DNA of 64,000 nucleotides from Schistocerca nitens. Lineage: Eukaryota > Arthropoda > Insecta > Orthoptera > Acrididae. The position numbers and the translations under genes are program-made. Position 1 is the stretch's first letter. Each line of letters starts with the position of its first letter. This document shows positions 22,401-32,250 of the stretch, one piece after another. The stretch spans positions 545,095,602 through 545,159,601 of the forward strand of contig NC_064616.1 in assembly GCF_023898315.1 (NCBI RefSeq), written 5' to 3'. The notes under the pieces are model-generated. The model saw nothing but the letters and a program-made list of their open reading frames with translations, did not search any database and was not told the DNA's origin.

Positions 22401-24633
22401 TGAGTGTATTTTTGAATTTAACCCTTTCCATTCCCTCAACACTATTAAGTTCCACTATCTGGTCCTTACAATCTGCATATGTCTCAAATTTACTTAGGAA
22501 ATCGATCCTCAACACAATAGTCTTACTTCAATTTGGGACCACCAAAAATGAGTGACTGAATACTTCACCCCCTATGTTTACATCTAGAATTACCTCCTTT
22601 CTCACTGGTTTACTGAAAGTTCCTGTAGCATTTTTAACTCTCACCCCTGCGACCACAAATTCCACTGTTTTCCTGTTCTTAATATGATCATAAAGGCTCT
22701 CTGCCACCCCAGTCACAGAACTTCCAGTATCCACCAAAATAGTTTCACACACCCTTGCCCCACCAACATTATCGGCTGCTCCTTTTCAATAAAATTATGC
22801 TTCAAATCTGTTTAAGCCAACAAGTCCTCTTCTATCTCGTGTATGCAATCTTTAGTCATGGTGCACACTTGCTCTTCACTAAAAGATTCAATATCCTTAC
22901 CCCCGGAAAATATTAAATGCAAAGCCTCTTTAATACCAGAGATTCCAACACTCAATCACCCTAGCTTTCTAGCAACTCTACATTTTTCTTCCTTCCAGGT
23001 CTCTGGTATCAACTGCTGGTGCAACTTTGAAAAATTAACCCAGTCATCAGCATCATAATCACACCCATCTTTCAAAATCCATTCGGTATATAGCTCCTCA
23101 TGCAAGGCTCTCTGTTGTTAGTCATTATACACTATGAAATTTTGGATTTCATCACTATATGTATCATTATTCACAGTATTATTATCACCTATACCACCTT
23201 TTCCCATCATTAATACGCATTCTTCATCCAATTATTTAACATACTTATCCCCATTAACTATCTCATTGTAAGCATGTTTGAACACCTCACTTGTTTACAT
23301 AAATCCCTCATTTGCCTGGCATAATAATGCTTGCTAATCTCCCAGTCCTCAGGTGCCCACTTCTGAAAATATTTCACCTTGGCTATCCAATCATCAAAAT
23401 CAACATCACTCTCAGCCTTATTCTCCCATGCTCCCTTGAAAAAATGTGTCTGCCCAGTTTCTTCACTCATAGTATTAGCAACAGACATATACTTACCTGA
23501 CTCAACAAAATCCCACACAGTTTCAATCACAATATCAACACCTGCAGCACCATTCTGCTCATTAAAAACTTCACCCACAACTACTGCTCGTTGATTGGTT
23601 ACAGGAACTAGTGCCTACTCACTAGTAAATTCCTTATCCACATAAATTAACAACATATTCTGCAGCCTTGTACGGCATATCAACACAATTACCCATGACA
23701 ACATCTGATACACGATGTACTGCCTCCTCACTATTTAATACATTGACATTGATGAAACACATAGCTTGTTGTATATCTCCATGTACAACAACATTTGAAT
23801 CAGGCACTGTGGCCCCCACATAATTTATACCTCTTACCACTGGTAAAAGTTCCATTGCATTCAGCACATTGCTATCTCTGCTCTAATTCACATAAACACT
23901 CTCAGCTTCACACTACATATTTTCTCCCACAGGTTGCACAGCTGATACATTCTCATTACTTAAAATAAGTGCCAAGCCAGTACTATTTGAATCATTATCC
24001 CCACATTTTGGTCCCTTTTATTTAACAAACTGCCAACATTTATTTCTCCCTTGTGATTCCTACATTCGCTATTATTTTTACTTCTAAACGCCCTCCTCTT
24101 ATCATGCTGATTAAATCAGCCTCCAAACATTGATGGATAAAAGCACATCAAGTTTTAACTCTAAACGTGATTGTCACATTGTTTTTTCGTTTTTCTGTAG
24201 GGATGTACCACCACGGAGCCCAGATGACACCTCGACAACGGCAGCAGAGGCACTGGTGCAATTCACCGGCGTCTTACAATCAATGAAGCAGCAAGACGCC
24301 ACATCACTGCTACTGCCTGGTCGGGTCGACGTCACCACCAGAAGAAGCAACGTAAACGCGTCATTGCCAGCCATAACAACAGCAAAACCACCTGTACATG
24401 ATAACCATGCTCATTTTTCTATACACCTATATATCCATCAAGTAATTTCCGTCATTCTCGCATGTGGCCTGGGCGTTTTTCTATTATTCCTGTTGGTAAA
24501 ATGGGTGAAACACTTGCTGCGCTGTATACAGCGCAATCGCACCAGGCTTTTTCCCGAACTACAACGGTTTCCACTGAGACTTCAGGACCTGATTGCAAGA
24601 GACACCCAGCATCCGTACTCTATAGAACCATGA
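13378..24633 (+). CDS. Three-exon gene for a small type I membrane protein (189 aa), family unknown
   Basis: Joining 13378-13420, 18166-18259 and 24201-24633 gives one open frame of 570 nt. Exon 1 ends G|GTAAGTATC (phase 1). Exon 2 is bounded by a TTATTTTGTTCCAG acceptor and AA|GTGAGT donor (phase 2). Exon 3 follows a TTTTTCTGTAG acceptor. The protein has a signal peptide (residues 1-15, core WVAAFLLFTA). An acidic then Thr/Pro-rich ectodomain spans residues 16-126, with one N-x-S site at Asn98. A single membrane helix (about 127-145, VISVILACGLGVFLLFLLV) is followed by a basic cytoplasmic tail of about 44 residues. The start has a purine at -3 and G at +4. AATAAA lies 87 nt after the stop. 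Introns of 4.7 and 5.9 kb are filled with SINEs, Tc1 and gypsy debris. Extra exons inside the introns cannot be excluded. I do not recognise the family and assign no function. Placement, signal peptide and tail suggest a surface protein (inference). Confidence 0.65.
13501..13702 (-). mobile_element. tRNA-derived SINE (family A) in intron 1
   Basis: Complete copy in minus orientation, B box GGTTCGAATCC. It is flanked by the 11 bp duplication AGTCCTGGTTT (13490-13500 and 13703-13713). It lies only 80 bp downstream of the exon 1 donor. Confidence 0.9.
13714..14470. other. Intron 1 sequence, nothing recognisable
   Basis: Between two SINEs there are short frames only. No splice-bounded open segment that would fit phase 1 to phase 1 between exons 1 and 2 was noticed, but the search was by eye. 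Confidence 0.3.
14487..14703 (-). mobile_element. tRNA-derived SINE, variant head, in intron 1
   Basis: The minus-strand tail and body match family A (GGCTCTGAGCACCATGGGAC on the plus strand). The head differs: it reads GCAGCTCGTGGTCGTGCGG with B box GGTTCGATTCC, so this is a subfamily with another tRNA source. Imperfect duplications GCAGACACC(G/A)TGG flank it (14474-14486 and 14704-14716). Confidence 0.85.
15020..15860 (-). pseudogene. Decayed Tc1-like transposase
   Basis: Read across frames on the minus strand, it shows IIFSDE (first catalytic Asp region), PGVMV in the position of the usual GVMVWG, AQRYI followed by RPHVL and HRGVI, then a C-terminal region. Several stops and frameshifts occur and the second catalytic block is unrecognisable. 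It lies within intron 1 of the gene. No terminal inverted repeats were located. Confidence 0.55.
16227..16285 (+). mobile_element. SINE (family A) 3' fragment
   Basis: Only the last 60 bp of the family are present: GACTGATGACCTCAGATG through GAGCCATTTGAACCATTTT. The tRNA-like head and body are missing, so the copy is 5' truncated. It separates two Tc1 relics. Confidence 0.7.
16320..16565 (+). pseudogene. Tc1-like transposase C-terminal relic
   Basis: The plus strand reads HSPILNPVEHIWEELYRRL, which matches the SPDLNPIEHxWxxL motif containing the last catalytic Glu of Tc1-like transposases. Further on it reads a degenerate KAKGG-type ending (KGEGWT with a frameshift). Stops and frameshifts are present. 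It is oriented opposite to the relic at 15.0-15.9 kb, so the two are separate insertions or an inverted remnant. Confidence 0.6.
16570..18165. other. Intron 1 sequence with a pyrimidine/T tract
   Basis: At 17140-17205 the plus strand is a CT-repeat running into a T-run of more than 20. Frames reported across it are low-complexity artefacts. The remainder is AT-rich without recognisable elements. The branch-point and pyrimidine tract for exon 2 end this interval at 18165. Confidence 0.35.
18166..18259 (+). CDS. Exon 2 of the membrane-protein gene
   Basis: 94 nt bounded by a strong pyrimidine-AG acceptor and a GTGAGTATC donor. Translated in the phase dictated by exon 1, it gives SKGTQQRPIVDDNAPFF and DDFRGYRSTDDIS with no stop. 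Its closing two bases plus the first base of exon 3 make AAG (Lys46). The exon is acidic (seven Asp). Confidence 0.65.
18396..18584 (+). mobile_element. tRNA-derived SINE (family A) in intron 2
   Basis: Plus-strand copy with head GCCGACCGATGTGGCCGAG, B box GGTTCGAATCC and tail GAGCCATTTT. Flanked by the 12 bp duplication TGAGATATTCTT (18384-18395 and 18585-18596). It sits about 140 bp after the exon 2 donor. Confidence 0.9.
18690..19650 (+). pseudogene. Decayed Tc1-like transposase in intron 2
   Basis: On the plus strand: SLTGDTCVSILCDHLHPFM, then QFQQKNATLHTT in the place of FQQDNAxxH (catalytic Asp changed to Lys). Next come PLNSPDMNITEFILDAL (the Glu block), LSTALQDS and LIESMPRRV. Stops occur after IIAAE and after LQDS. 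The N-terminal third (18690-19150) is too diverged to read. A missing second Asp plus nonsense codons make it inactive. Confidence 0.7.
19650..22130. other. Intron 2 sequence, mostly unrecognised
   Basis: AT-rich DNA with short frames. The minus-strand frames at 21043-21408 and 21341-21649 are Cys-rich but match nothing I know. They lie downstream, in minus sense, of the gypsy RT fragment and could be diverged retroelement sequence. No SINE or LTR ends were found. Confidence 0.3.
22140..24130 (-). pseudogene. Gypsy-type retroelement relic: gag end, protease, start of RT
   Basis: In minus-strand order: a gag-like region (about 24120-22800, including DFDDWIAKVKYFQKW), a retropepsin (22752-22528) with ILVDTGSSVTGV containing the catalytic Asp-Thr-Gly, and the beginning of reverse transcriptase (about 22300-22140) with FSEKPGKVSSFEYSLRI and YPIAL. 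Many stops interrupt the gag part. The gag N-terminus is missing: the relic stops at about 24130, where the inverted-repeat arm begins. The RT palm and everything downstream are also missing. It lies in intron 2, antisense to the gene. Confidence 0.65.
24201..24633 (+). CDS. Exon 3: ectodomain end, membrane helix, cytoplasmic tail, stop
   Basis: Begins after TTTTTCTGTAG with the G completing Lys46, then DVPPRSPDD. It codes for 143 residues and ends ...HPYSIEP, TGA at 24631-24633. The hydrophobic helix is VISVILACGLGVFLLFLLV, followed by KWVKHLLRCIQR. This exon lies inside the inverted-repeat arm, so a second copy exists at 63727-63295 with 12 substitutions, 9 of them amino-acid changing. Confidence 0.65.
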
Positions 24634-24719
24634 ATTCAGATGACAGTGAAATACTCTTTTCACTGTCTTGCAGTTCTTTCTGTTTCGAGTATCACAATGA
24701 ATTCACATAACAATGAATT

Positions 24720-24725
24720 AATAAA
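24720..24725 (+). terminator. Candidate polyadenylation signal
   Basis: AATAAA 87 nt after the stop codon of exon 3, in an AT-rich context. The same hexamer is preserved in the right-arm copy. Cleavage site unknown. Confidence 0.45.
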
Positions 24726-24729
24726 AAAT

Positions 24730-26900
24730 TCAACCTTAAGGATATGCTAGTGTCTCAAATGATTCGCAAAGATTAGATATAAAATCTTCTTTCTTCGCCT
24801 CGCCTTTCCCTCTTACTTGTTGTAGACTTTCCAAATCGTAAAACGCCATCCATCCCGCTGGCACGCATCATCTTCGCTACACCTTCGTTTCTCCACATCG
24901 CGTTGTCAGTTCGTCCATCTGCGGGTTTGAGGTTTTCCCCTCCGTCTCCTCTACATAGTCACGGAAACGCACTTTCCCATGGCATGCTCATCAGATCCGT
25001 AGCAACTCAGCCTTGATTTTGAGGGTTGTTCGTGTATGGAGGTGACTTGCAAACTACCTCTTCTGAATTCATTGCGCGCTTAGTCTTTCAGTGTTACACC
25101 TTCAGCCTATTGTAACACGAGCGTGTGTTTTGTGAGTCTTAATTATTTCCAGACATCACTGTCATGATATAGCAAGGATCTTACCGCCGTTTTATTAATT
25201 TTGTGTTTGTTTTTAAAGAACATTTTTGCATTGCACAAAACCCACGAAAGTGTACTGCACTTGTAACCAGTCATAATTCTACAGTGCACAGAGAATATAA
25301 CTTAATAATTGTGTGAATCGCATTCGTATTTATAAGTTTGCGTGCTTTACGAAAAGTAAAACGCATTTGTGAAGATATTAATCAGCCATATGCATAGGAA
25401 ATTAAAAACTTAACTGTATTGCCCGAGACATATCCGAAAGGGAAATAGAGATAGCTGATATCAGAATGTTTAGTGAGACATAAGTTGAACAAGAAGCAGT
25501 AGTCACATTTATGTCTTTCTTTTTTTGTAGAAAAGTTTGTTATAATAGAGTAGTAGGAACTGAACGACGTTGTTGTTTATTCAAGAGACCAATAAGAGAG
25601 ATAATAAGTAGTGTATTCTTTGTAATGTAAATCGGTGCTGAGCTAAAATACAAAAATAGTCATTTTGGTTGGGATGCTGAAACTGTGAGAGTACCGATTA
25701 TTGTAAAACAGATGTGAAAGTGTGGTTTCATACTTCAGAGATATTTTGTGAAATATATTCTCAGATACAAATTATGCGATTCCTGTGTTTGTGTATTTCA
25801 ATACCTAGGTCATCCTATTATGTACAGAAAACTTACCGCCCACGTTCCTGGCTGTGATTCTGTCAGGCCATTTTTCGGTTTTCTGAAGAGCAAAACTGAT
25901 TTTTTTTGCCAATTGACATTATAGATGCCGAATAACAACATTGGCCAAAGAACACTGTAAGCAGGCAGCAACTCCGTGAGGAAGACTTTCATCTGAAAAG
26001 GCAAAACCGTTGATCTTCTGGTCTGAATAAAACTTCCAAAGCAACTGTATGTTAAATAGAACTAATAAAGATATAGACATGCAAAACCTAGTTGTCAATA
26101 CTGATCCTAAAGTTTACTGATTACTTACAAACATATTAACGGAAGTTACTTGGTGTATTTACTGCACAAAAAAGACAATTACAACTTAGTAACAGACACT
26201 CTCACTGTTTTGGTTGTGTATGTGATTTACTTCATAACAACGATGGACAGCCATGTAATTTATCTATGGAATAATATTCATTTCCAAGAATTTTATAAAC
26301 AAGTTAAACTAACTTGGAGGTATAAGTTAAATTCATTCAGTCGTACTCAAGAATACAACAACACATATCTTGATAGCAAACTGCAGAGAACATGTTGATG
26401 AAAATATCGTTTCTTTTTCGTGTGAGGACCATAGGTGTAAATTTGTTGAAGGAGACTATGAAGGTTCCACCTCAGTTGCTGTTTACATGAATTTACTAAA
26501 TTGAATTTACACGATTTGCCACTTTCAGTCTAACAAATTACTTTCAAATACTGTAGGTGCCAGAGAGCCTGTTTTTGTTTATTATTATTTCATCCCTCTC
26601 GCATCTTATGGGCTGACAGCGGTACAATGTGCCGCTCTTCTGCCCAGATCCTTTATAAGTTATGAATGAAGACATACAAAATAAGATATATGCATTCAAA
26701 ATTAAAAAACATTCTAAAATGTAATGAAAGGTGGCTGTATGATCCTCTTTACAAAAATAATAGCTTGTTTTCTTTGTTTAAAGTTTAAAAACCATGTAGA
26801 AATTCCGACAGGCAAGACAGACATTCAAAGACATTAAAAAGGACGGCGATGCACCATTAAAAAGGGACGCAGTAGTTTCACTAAGCAGCTGAAGTATTTC
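24730..26900. other. Left arm, low-information stretch
   Basis: Besides the candidate exon at 25837-25992 (separate entry) I see no recognisable element. A GC-richer segment at 24830-25060 is preserved in both arms, but all its frames contain stops. The 82-residue frame at 26150-26398 differs strongly between arms and is unlikely to be a gene. Confidence 0.3.
25837..25992 (-). other. Candidate orphan coding exon (left-arm copy)
   Basis: On the minus strand a CCTTTTCAG acceptor is followed at once by ATG and 52 open codons (MKVFLTELLPAYSVLW, then PMLLFGIYNVNW, hydrophobic and signal-peptide-like), ending GCG|GTAAGT. Both splice signals also survive in the right-arm copy (61876-62031). The copies differ at about nine positions, mostly replacements, so there is no sign of constraint. 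No partner exon in the right phase was found. It may be a lost exon or chance. Confidence 0.3.
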
Positions 26901-26999
26901 CGTGCATAAAAATGTTGTGGGCAGGTATGTATACATTTACTAGCGAATTCTGCAATGCTTCTCAACTGCTAAACTCGATGTGTCCTCTCCTTGTCAACT

Positions 27000-27190
27000 C
27001 CTCCAAATCCTCCCCTCTCTGCATCACCTGCTCCATCCTCCCTCTTTCCGCCTTTCTCATTCACCCTCACTGTCTCCGTCTCCTCCTCCCTCTGTCTCTT
27101 ACTAACCCCCTCTCGATATTCATTTCCTTCAGCCCCCACCCCCTTTCTCTGTCCAACTCCCCTTTTCTGCTCTATTTACTTAAAACCGTA
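27000..27190. repeat. Polypyrimidine tract, about 190 bp
   Basis: The plus strand is overwhelmingly C and T (blocks such as CCTCCCTCTTTCC and CTCCTCCCTCTGTCTC). The right arm carries the mirror purine tract at 60650-60850. Frames reported over it (Ser/Pro/Leu-rich) are composition artefacts. Confidence 0.8.
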
Positions 27191-27999
27191 GGCGAAAAAG
27201 GAAACAAAATGATTCAGCGTTGTGCGTACACTTTATGGTTCAAACTACACATAAGGAAAAAGAATATAATTTGTGTGAAAAGGATTAGACAATGATTTAT
27301 ATGCTACCAGAGTTAAAACTGACTCTGGGAAAGAAACTGAAACCGCAGATTTTTCACAGTACACCACAACATTCTCTTTCTCATAGTCGGTTTTAAAAGA
27401 AAACCGGCACACATGCAAATTTCTGCACCAACGAGCCAGGCGATATGAAGAAAGGCCGTGAGTTTTCCTCTGGCTTCACGTAATAATAAGTTCAGGTCGC
27501 TTCTGATATAGTGAAGGAGTGAACGACTAACCTTACTGAATATCTTAAAGAGTTGTACCACAAAAAAGCCTTTTTGTGCAGAATGACCCAGGAAAACCAC
27601 TTGGACAAGAATATGAAAAAATCAGGTTGTAATGAGACGTGATTCTAACACTTCTACCCGATATATCAACTGTGGACCTAGGTGTAATAAAAACTTAGCT
27701 ACGAAATTTGGCATCAAGTTTCAGAAAGAAGCTCAGAAAGATGGAGGCTTTAGAAAGAAGTGTAAAAAGGATAGGATTAATTTTATGAACCAATATAAGA
27801 TTTCCTGAAGTATCTCCATTATTATTACTGTTGTAGCGCTTATTTTATTTTACGAGTAAGTTTTCTTAGCAAATGTTCAAAAACGCATTCTTCCTAGTGT
27901 ATCTATCCATAAAGATTCTCAAATGAGTGCCGACAATTCACAAAGCCAAGTCCGTCTGTGACCAATCATTCCCGTCTTCCAAGCGTTTTCTGTTTCCCC

Positions 28000-28150
28000 C
28001 TCTCACCTAGCCTGATGGCTCTCAGGGACAGCCGGGTACCCGAGAGAGCTGCGTTTCTCGACGGCGCATCGCGGCTCTCGCACTCTGTTCCCGGTACGCC
28101 TACAGCTGCGAGCGACTACGCGCGATGCGGAAACAGAACGAAGGGTTGAC
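28000..28150. other. Short CpG-rich segment, present in both arms
   Basis: About 130 bp unusually rich in CpG (for example GCATCGCGGCTCTCGC and CTACGCGCGATGCGG), mirrored at 59690-59825. It could be a promoter remnant or part of an unrecognised element. No coding evidence. Confidence 0.3.
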
Positions 28151-28224
28151 AGTAGGCGGGCTCAACATGGCATATGTGGCGGGATGCACGGTAGAGATCA
28201 GAAATGAGCTCCATATACTACGCC

Positions 28225-28640
28225 ACAGACCATTAAAATCGCTACACCAAGAAGAAATGCAGATGATAAACGGGTATTCATTGGACAAATATATTATAAT
28301 AGAACTGACTTGTTATTACAATTTCACCCAATTTGGGTGGATAGATCCTGAGAAATCAGTACCCAGAACAACCACCTCTGGCCGTAATAACGGCCTTGAT
28401 ACGCCTGGGCATTGAGTCAAACAGAGCTTGGATGGCGTGTACAGGTACAGCTGTCCATCCAGCTTCAACACGATACCACAGTCAATCAAGAGTAGTGACT
28501 GGCGTATTGTGATGAACCAGATGCTTGGCCACCATGGGCCAGACGTTTTCAATTGGTGAGAGATATGGAGAATGTGCTGACCAGGGCAGCAGTCGAACAT
28601 TTTCTGTATCCAGAAAGGCCCGTACAGGACCTACAACATG
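28225..28640 (-). pseudogene. Tc1-like element 3' end (left-arm copy)
   Basis: The minus strand holds an open C-terminal transposase segment (about 28616-28356) with the SPIENVW Glu block, then DELWYRVEAAW, MPRRI and ARGG...Y-stop. Downstream is a terminal-repeat-like sequence (plus-strand ACCATTAAAATCGCTACACC, 28229-28248) typical of this Tc1 group. The N-terminal two thirds, with both Asp residues, are missing. The mirror copy is at 59218-59615. Confidence 0.75.
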
Positions 28641-30619
28641 CCTTTTGATTGCAGGTATATAACAGGGACATCGGTCTGTGCTAAGTTATCGTTTGAAGGA
28701 TTATACATGTCTGTCGTGATGGATATGGAGTAAACAGGAATACCACTATTTTGTTTGCATTAGACGAAATTTATGTGTTTTTCTTATGAATCTTGGATTG
28801 TAGCATTAAACTAAGTCCGGACATCACTCCTTCAACCAGGGCCGTTGCCAGGTGTCTTGTTGCTCTAGGGACAACTGAAAAATAACGCCCCCTGCTTTTT
28901 AATGCCATCAGACTCCCCAATATCCAGTGCACAATCATGAAAATCTCCTATTACACCTTCAATCATTAAACTAAGGTGACTAGACGTCCTCTTTTCTGTG
29001 GACAGTCGTCAATTATCATGATTTCTCCTCAAATACTTTAAAACTGACGAAGGACAACAAACGTCCTAATTTTTTTATTTTTGTGGCTATTTTGGAAATT
29101 TCCCCAAATAACTGAAATGGGAACAATGTTCTGAACATTTTGGACTAGAACTCAGCTGAAAATAACAATACTACCAAATCTGGTATAAATTACTTATTTT
29201 ATTCAGTTGCAAGAAAATGGACTAGTAAAGATATGGAATTATTTTTTAGTGTGAATGAATTTTTCCTTGAATTTAGAACTTAAGCTGTACTGATGGGACA
29301 CACGCCAAGGCATTAGACTAGACCATCTGAATAATCGTGCGCTATTTCGTTTCTTTTTCAAATGAAATATTTTTAGACTGAGGAAAAAATTTATTTTTTT
29401 GAGCATCTGCTTCCGTCAGTGAACCTAAACACTTGTTAAATAACTGTTTCCGATTAATTTTGAAAAAAATTCGATGTTTTAATATCTCTTCTTTTTTCAT
29501 TTTGCTCCTCAATTGCTCAGTTTTTTCACTGTTTCATTTGAAATTAATTTTTTCCGCTGTTTTCCTCCACTAAAATTTTGCCCCCTAGACAGCCAACTTG
29601 TACTGCCTAATGGTAGAAGCCGCCCTTCCTTCTCCAATGGAACACATTTGCAATGGTGTACATGGCAGTAGTTAATTTTCGCCGTACACCCTCCACAGTC
29701 TCCCAAAACACAACTTCGTTAATGGCCATCTGATCCCGACAACATGTCAGTTCAATTCTTTTTCTAAGTGCTACTGCACAGCAACAAGATCATACACTGA
29801 TCTTCTGCTCTAGCATTAAGTCGTCACCAGTCTTACACTTCTGCATACCTCAGTAAGAGAGAACGTGTCAACGAGTATGAAGTAACAGCAGCACCACAGT
29901 TCTCAGACTCGTCATACTTACGGAGTTACAGTGGGAGCGGAGCAAGCCCGTTACTTCTGATGTACGAACAGCGCTTTGATCTGCAAAGTATGCAATCCAC
30001 AACCTTCGACTGGTATTCCCACCGTTTCTGATCTCTAATGCACCTCTCTGGCAGTGATATTATTTGTGTGGCTGACATGCTCTGTTGTGACTGCCGTCAC
30101 TGCCATGGTAGCGGTATATACGTCACATAGGGATGACCGTTAGTTCGTTATATGAAGCCAGTACCCGACCCAGTGGAACTGATCGGTAGTTCATGTCTCA
30201 TGTTTGTAGCCTACTTTAAGGAGATTCAGAAGTACCAGTGTTACTCCACTTTTATGGACATGGATTTTGAATTAAATTTTATCCCGTGTTGTAATTCTTA
30301 AATTACGGATCTGGCTTTGTCATCGCTACTGATTTGAACTGTATTTACTTTTAGTCGTACCATTCACTCTATGATGTGTATTCGGCTATCAGCTTAGCGT
30401 CGATACTGGTTTTCATACGCTACGTGGTACATATCAGAGAAGTGCCTAGTTTGTATAAGGCTACGATACGGAAGTGGCGAAGAAAAGTTGAAATCACTGT
30501 GTCTTGTTAGTGGCTCATAGACGCAAAGTTTGTTAAAGCAACAGCAGTTAATTGTGCAACAGCAACAACTGAAACAACAATGGAAAATTCAGTCAGTTGG
30601 AGATACTGAAGAAATAGAG

Positions 30620-31690
30620 AAATTTTCTGAAATGCATAGCAGAGTGGGACACTGTTCCGTCAACAGCATGGACAGCAATGGTATCTAAGCATTGGAATGG
30701 TGCTCCATTGCAAACTGCTAACGAAGATAGGAGCATACGTAGTAGGTTTCCAGATATGTGATCGTCTACGCGACTTCTTAAATAACAGGTCCCAGTCTGT
30801 TGTCCTCGACAACCAGTGTCCATCAGAGAGAAAGATAGCGTCAAGAGTTCCCCAGGGAAGTGAGAGTAGTCCTCTACTGTTTCCTATATACATAAATGAT
30901 CTGAAGGACAGGGTGGTAGCAATCTGCTACTGTTTGATGATGATGATGATGATGATGTTCCGTACGGTAAGGTGACGTCGTTGACTGACTGTAGGAGGAT
31001 GCATGATGACTTAGACAGAATTTATAACTGGTGTGATGAATACCAGGTAGCTCTAAACGTTGATAAAAACGTGAGTTAATGCAGATGAGTGGGAAAATTA
31101 GTTCAATTATGTTTGAATACAGCATTAGTAGTGTGTTGCTTGACACAGTTAGGTCGATTTAGTGTCTAGGAATAAATTGGCAAATCAGTGTGAAGTTGAA
31201 GTAGCATTTAAGGATTATAATGGAAAAGGCGAATGTCGACTTCGGCTTCTTGGGAAGTCTTAGGGATAGCCGGCCGATGTGGCCGTGCGGTTAAAGGCGC
31301 TGCAGTCTGGAACCGCAAGACCGCTCCGGTCGCAGGTTCGAATCCTGCCTCGGGCATGGATGTTTGTGATGTCCTTAGGTTAGTTAGGTTTAACTAGTTC
31401 TAAGTTCTAGGGGACTAATGACCTCAGCAGTTGAGTCCCATAGTGCTCAGAGCCATTTGAACCATTTTTTCTTAGGGAAGGTGGTTCGTTTGTTAAGCAG
31501 ACCGTATATAGAACACTAGTGCGACCGATTATTAGTGCTGGTGGGAGTGTGTGGCATCTGCACTGAGTCGGGTTAAATGAAGACGTGAAGCAGAGTTGAG
31601 CTGCTAAATTTGTTAATGGTTATTTCGAACAATGCGAAAATATTACGCAGATGCTTCGGGTACTGAAACAAAGTACAAATACACCGGTTA
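30620..31690 (+). pseudogene. LINE reverse-transcriptase relic with (GAT)n in the catalytic box (left arm)
   Basis: The plus strand reads ICDRLRDFLNNRSQSVVLD, then RVPQGSESSPLLFPIYINDL. Next is LLLF followed by seven GAT codons where FADD is expected, then DLDRIYNWCDEYQVALNVDK. After the SINE at 31267-31469 it continues VYRTLVRPIISAG and AAKFVNGYF. This is the Jockey/CR1-type RT order. The catalytic box has been overwritten by a trinucleotide repeat, and there are stops and frameshifts. The mirror copy at 56210-57280 has eight GAT units. Confidence 0.8.
31267..31469 (+). mobile_element. tRNA-derived SINE (family A), left-arm copy
   Basis: Complete copy inserted in the LINE relic, with the 9 bp duplication TCTTAGGGA (31258-31266 and 31470-31478). 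The same insertion with the same duplication is present in the right arm (56371-56573), so it inserted before the inverted duplication. Confidence 0.92.
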
Positions 31691-31699
31691 GCAACGTAG

Positions 31700-32250
31700 A
31701 TAGTTATTGCCCCTCTATGGTCAGTTCAATCGAAAGTACGACGTCGTGCAGCTAAAAGTTCCAACAGCAGTGATAGTTGAAAAAGTGTAGCGAAAACAGG
31801 GAACTCTTGCACAGCGCATTCATGTAGTCACAGCTGACACAGATACCCACAGTGCAACGTTATGGTTTGTGTTTCCAATATATGTGGACATGCAACAGCC
31901 ATCTGTCAAAGATGCCCATGTCCCTCGCCACGCTACAGTACCACACCGTACATCATTAGTCCCCTGTCGATAAGAAAACTGGACTCATATGCATCACCAG
32001 CAACATGGGCTGGAGTTTGCGTATCAATAATTAATGGTGAAACATACCGGCCTATCGATCCAGCGCCTTTGGAGCCATGCAGACGACGTCCGGTTACGTA
32101 CTGTAATGACATTCTTAGTTTGAAATGCTGACAGTCAGCGATACGTATAAAAAGGTGTGTCGTCCTGTTGTGTTCGCTTTTACTATAAAAATGCACTATT
32201 CGGGTCAGTACTACCCGACAAAATAAAATGCTTATAAAAACTTCTACTCA
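31700..32250. repeat. Unknown repeat (copy 1, left arm)
   Basis: About 430 bp of this interval recurs as a diverged third copy at 50985-51430 and as the mirror copy in the right arm. In the plus sense all copies keep a frame with VSNI.G.A, CQRC, SPRYSTT and INGETYRP. I do not recognise the protein. A short palindrome CGGGTAGTACTGACCCG lies nearby, at about 32195-32215. It might belong to a DNA transposon end. Confidence 0.45.

Noticed and set aside
24830..25060. A second exon for the candidate orphan exon at 25837-25992
   Set aside because: A donor-like AAGTAAGAG exists on the minus strand, but every phase-compatible frame has stops and the acceptor lacks a pyrimidine tract.
26912..27295. 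127-residue Ser/Pro/Leu-rich frame, and its mirror of 172 residues at 60448-60966
   Set aside because: Generated by the polypyrimidine tract; composition artefact with no motif or splice context.
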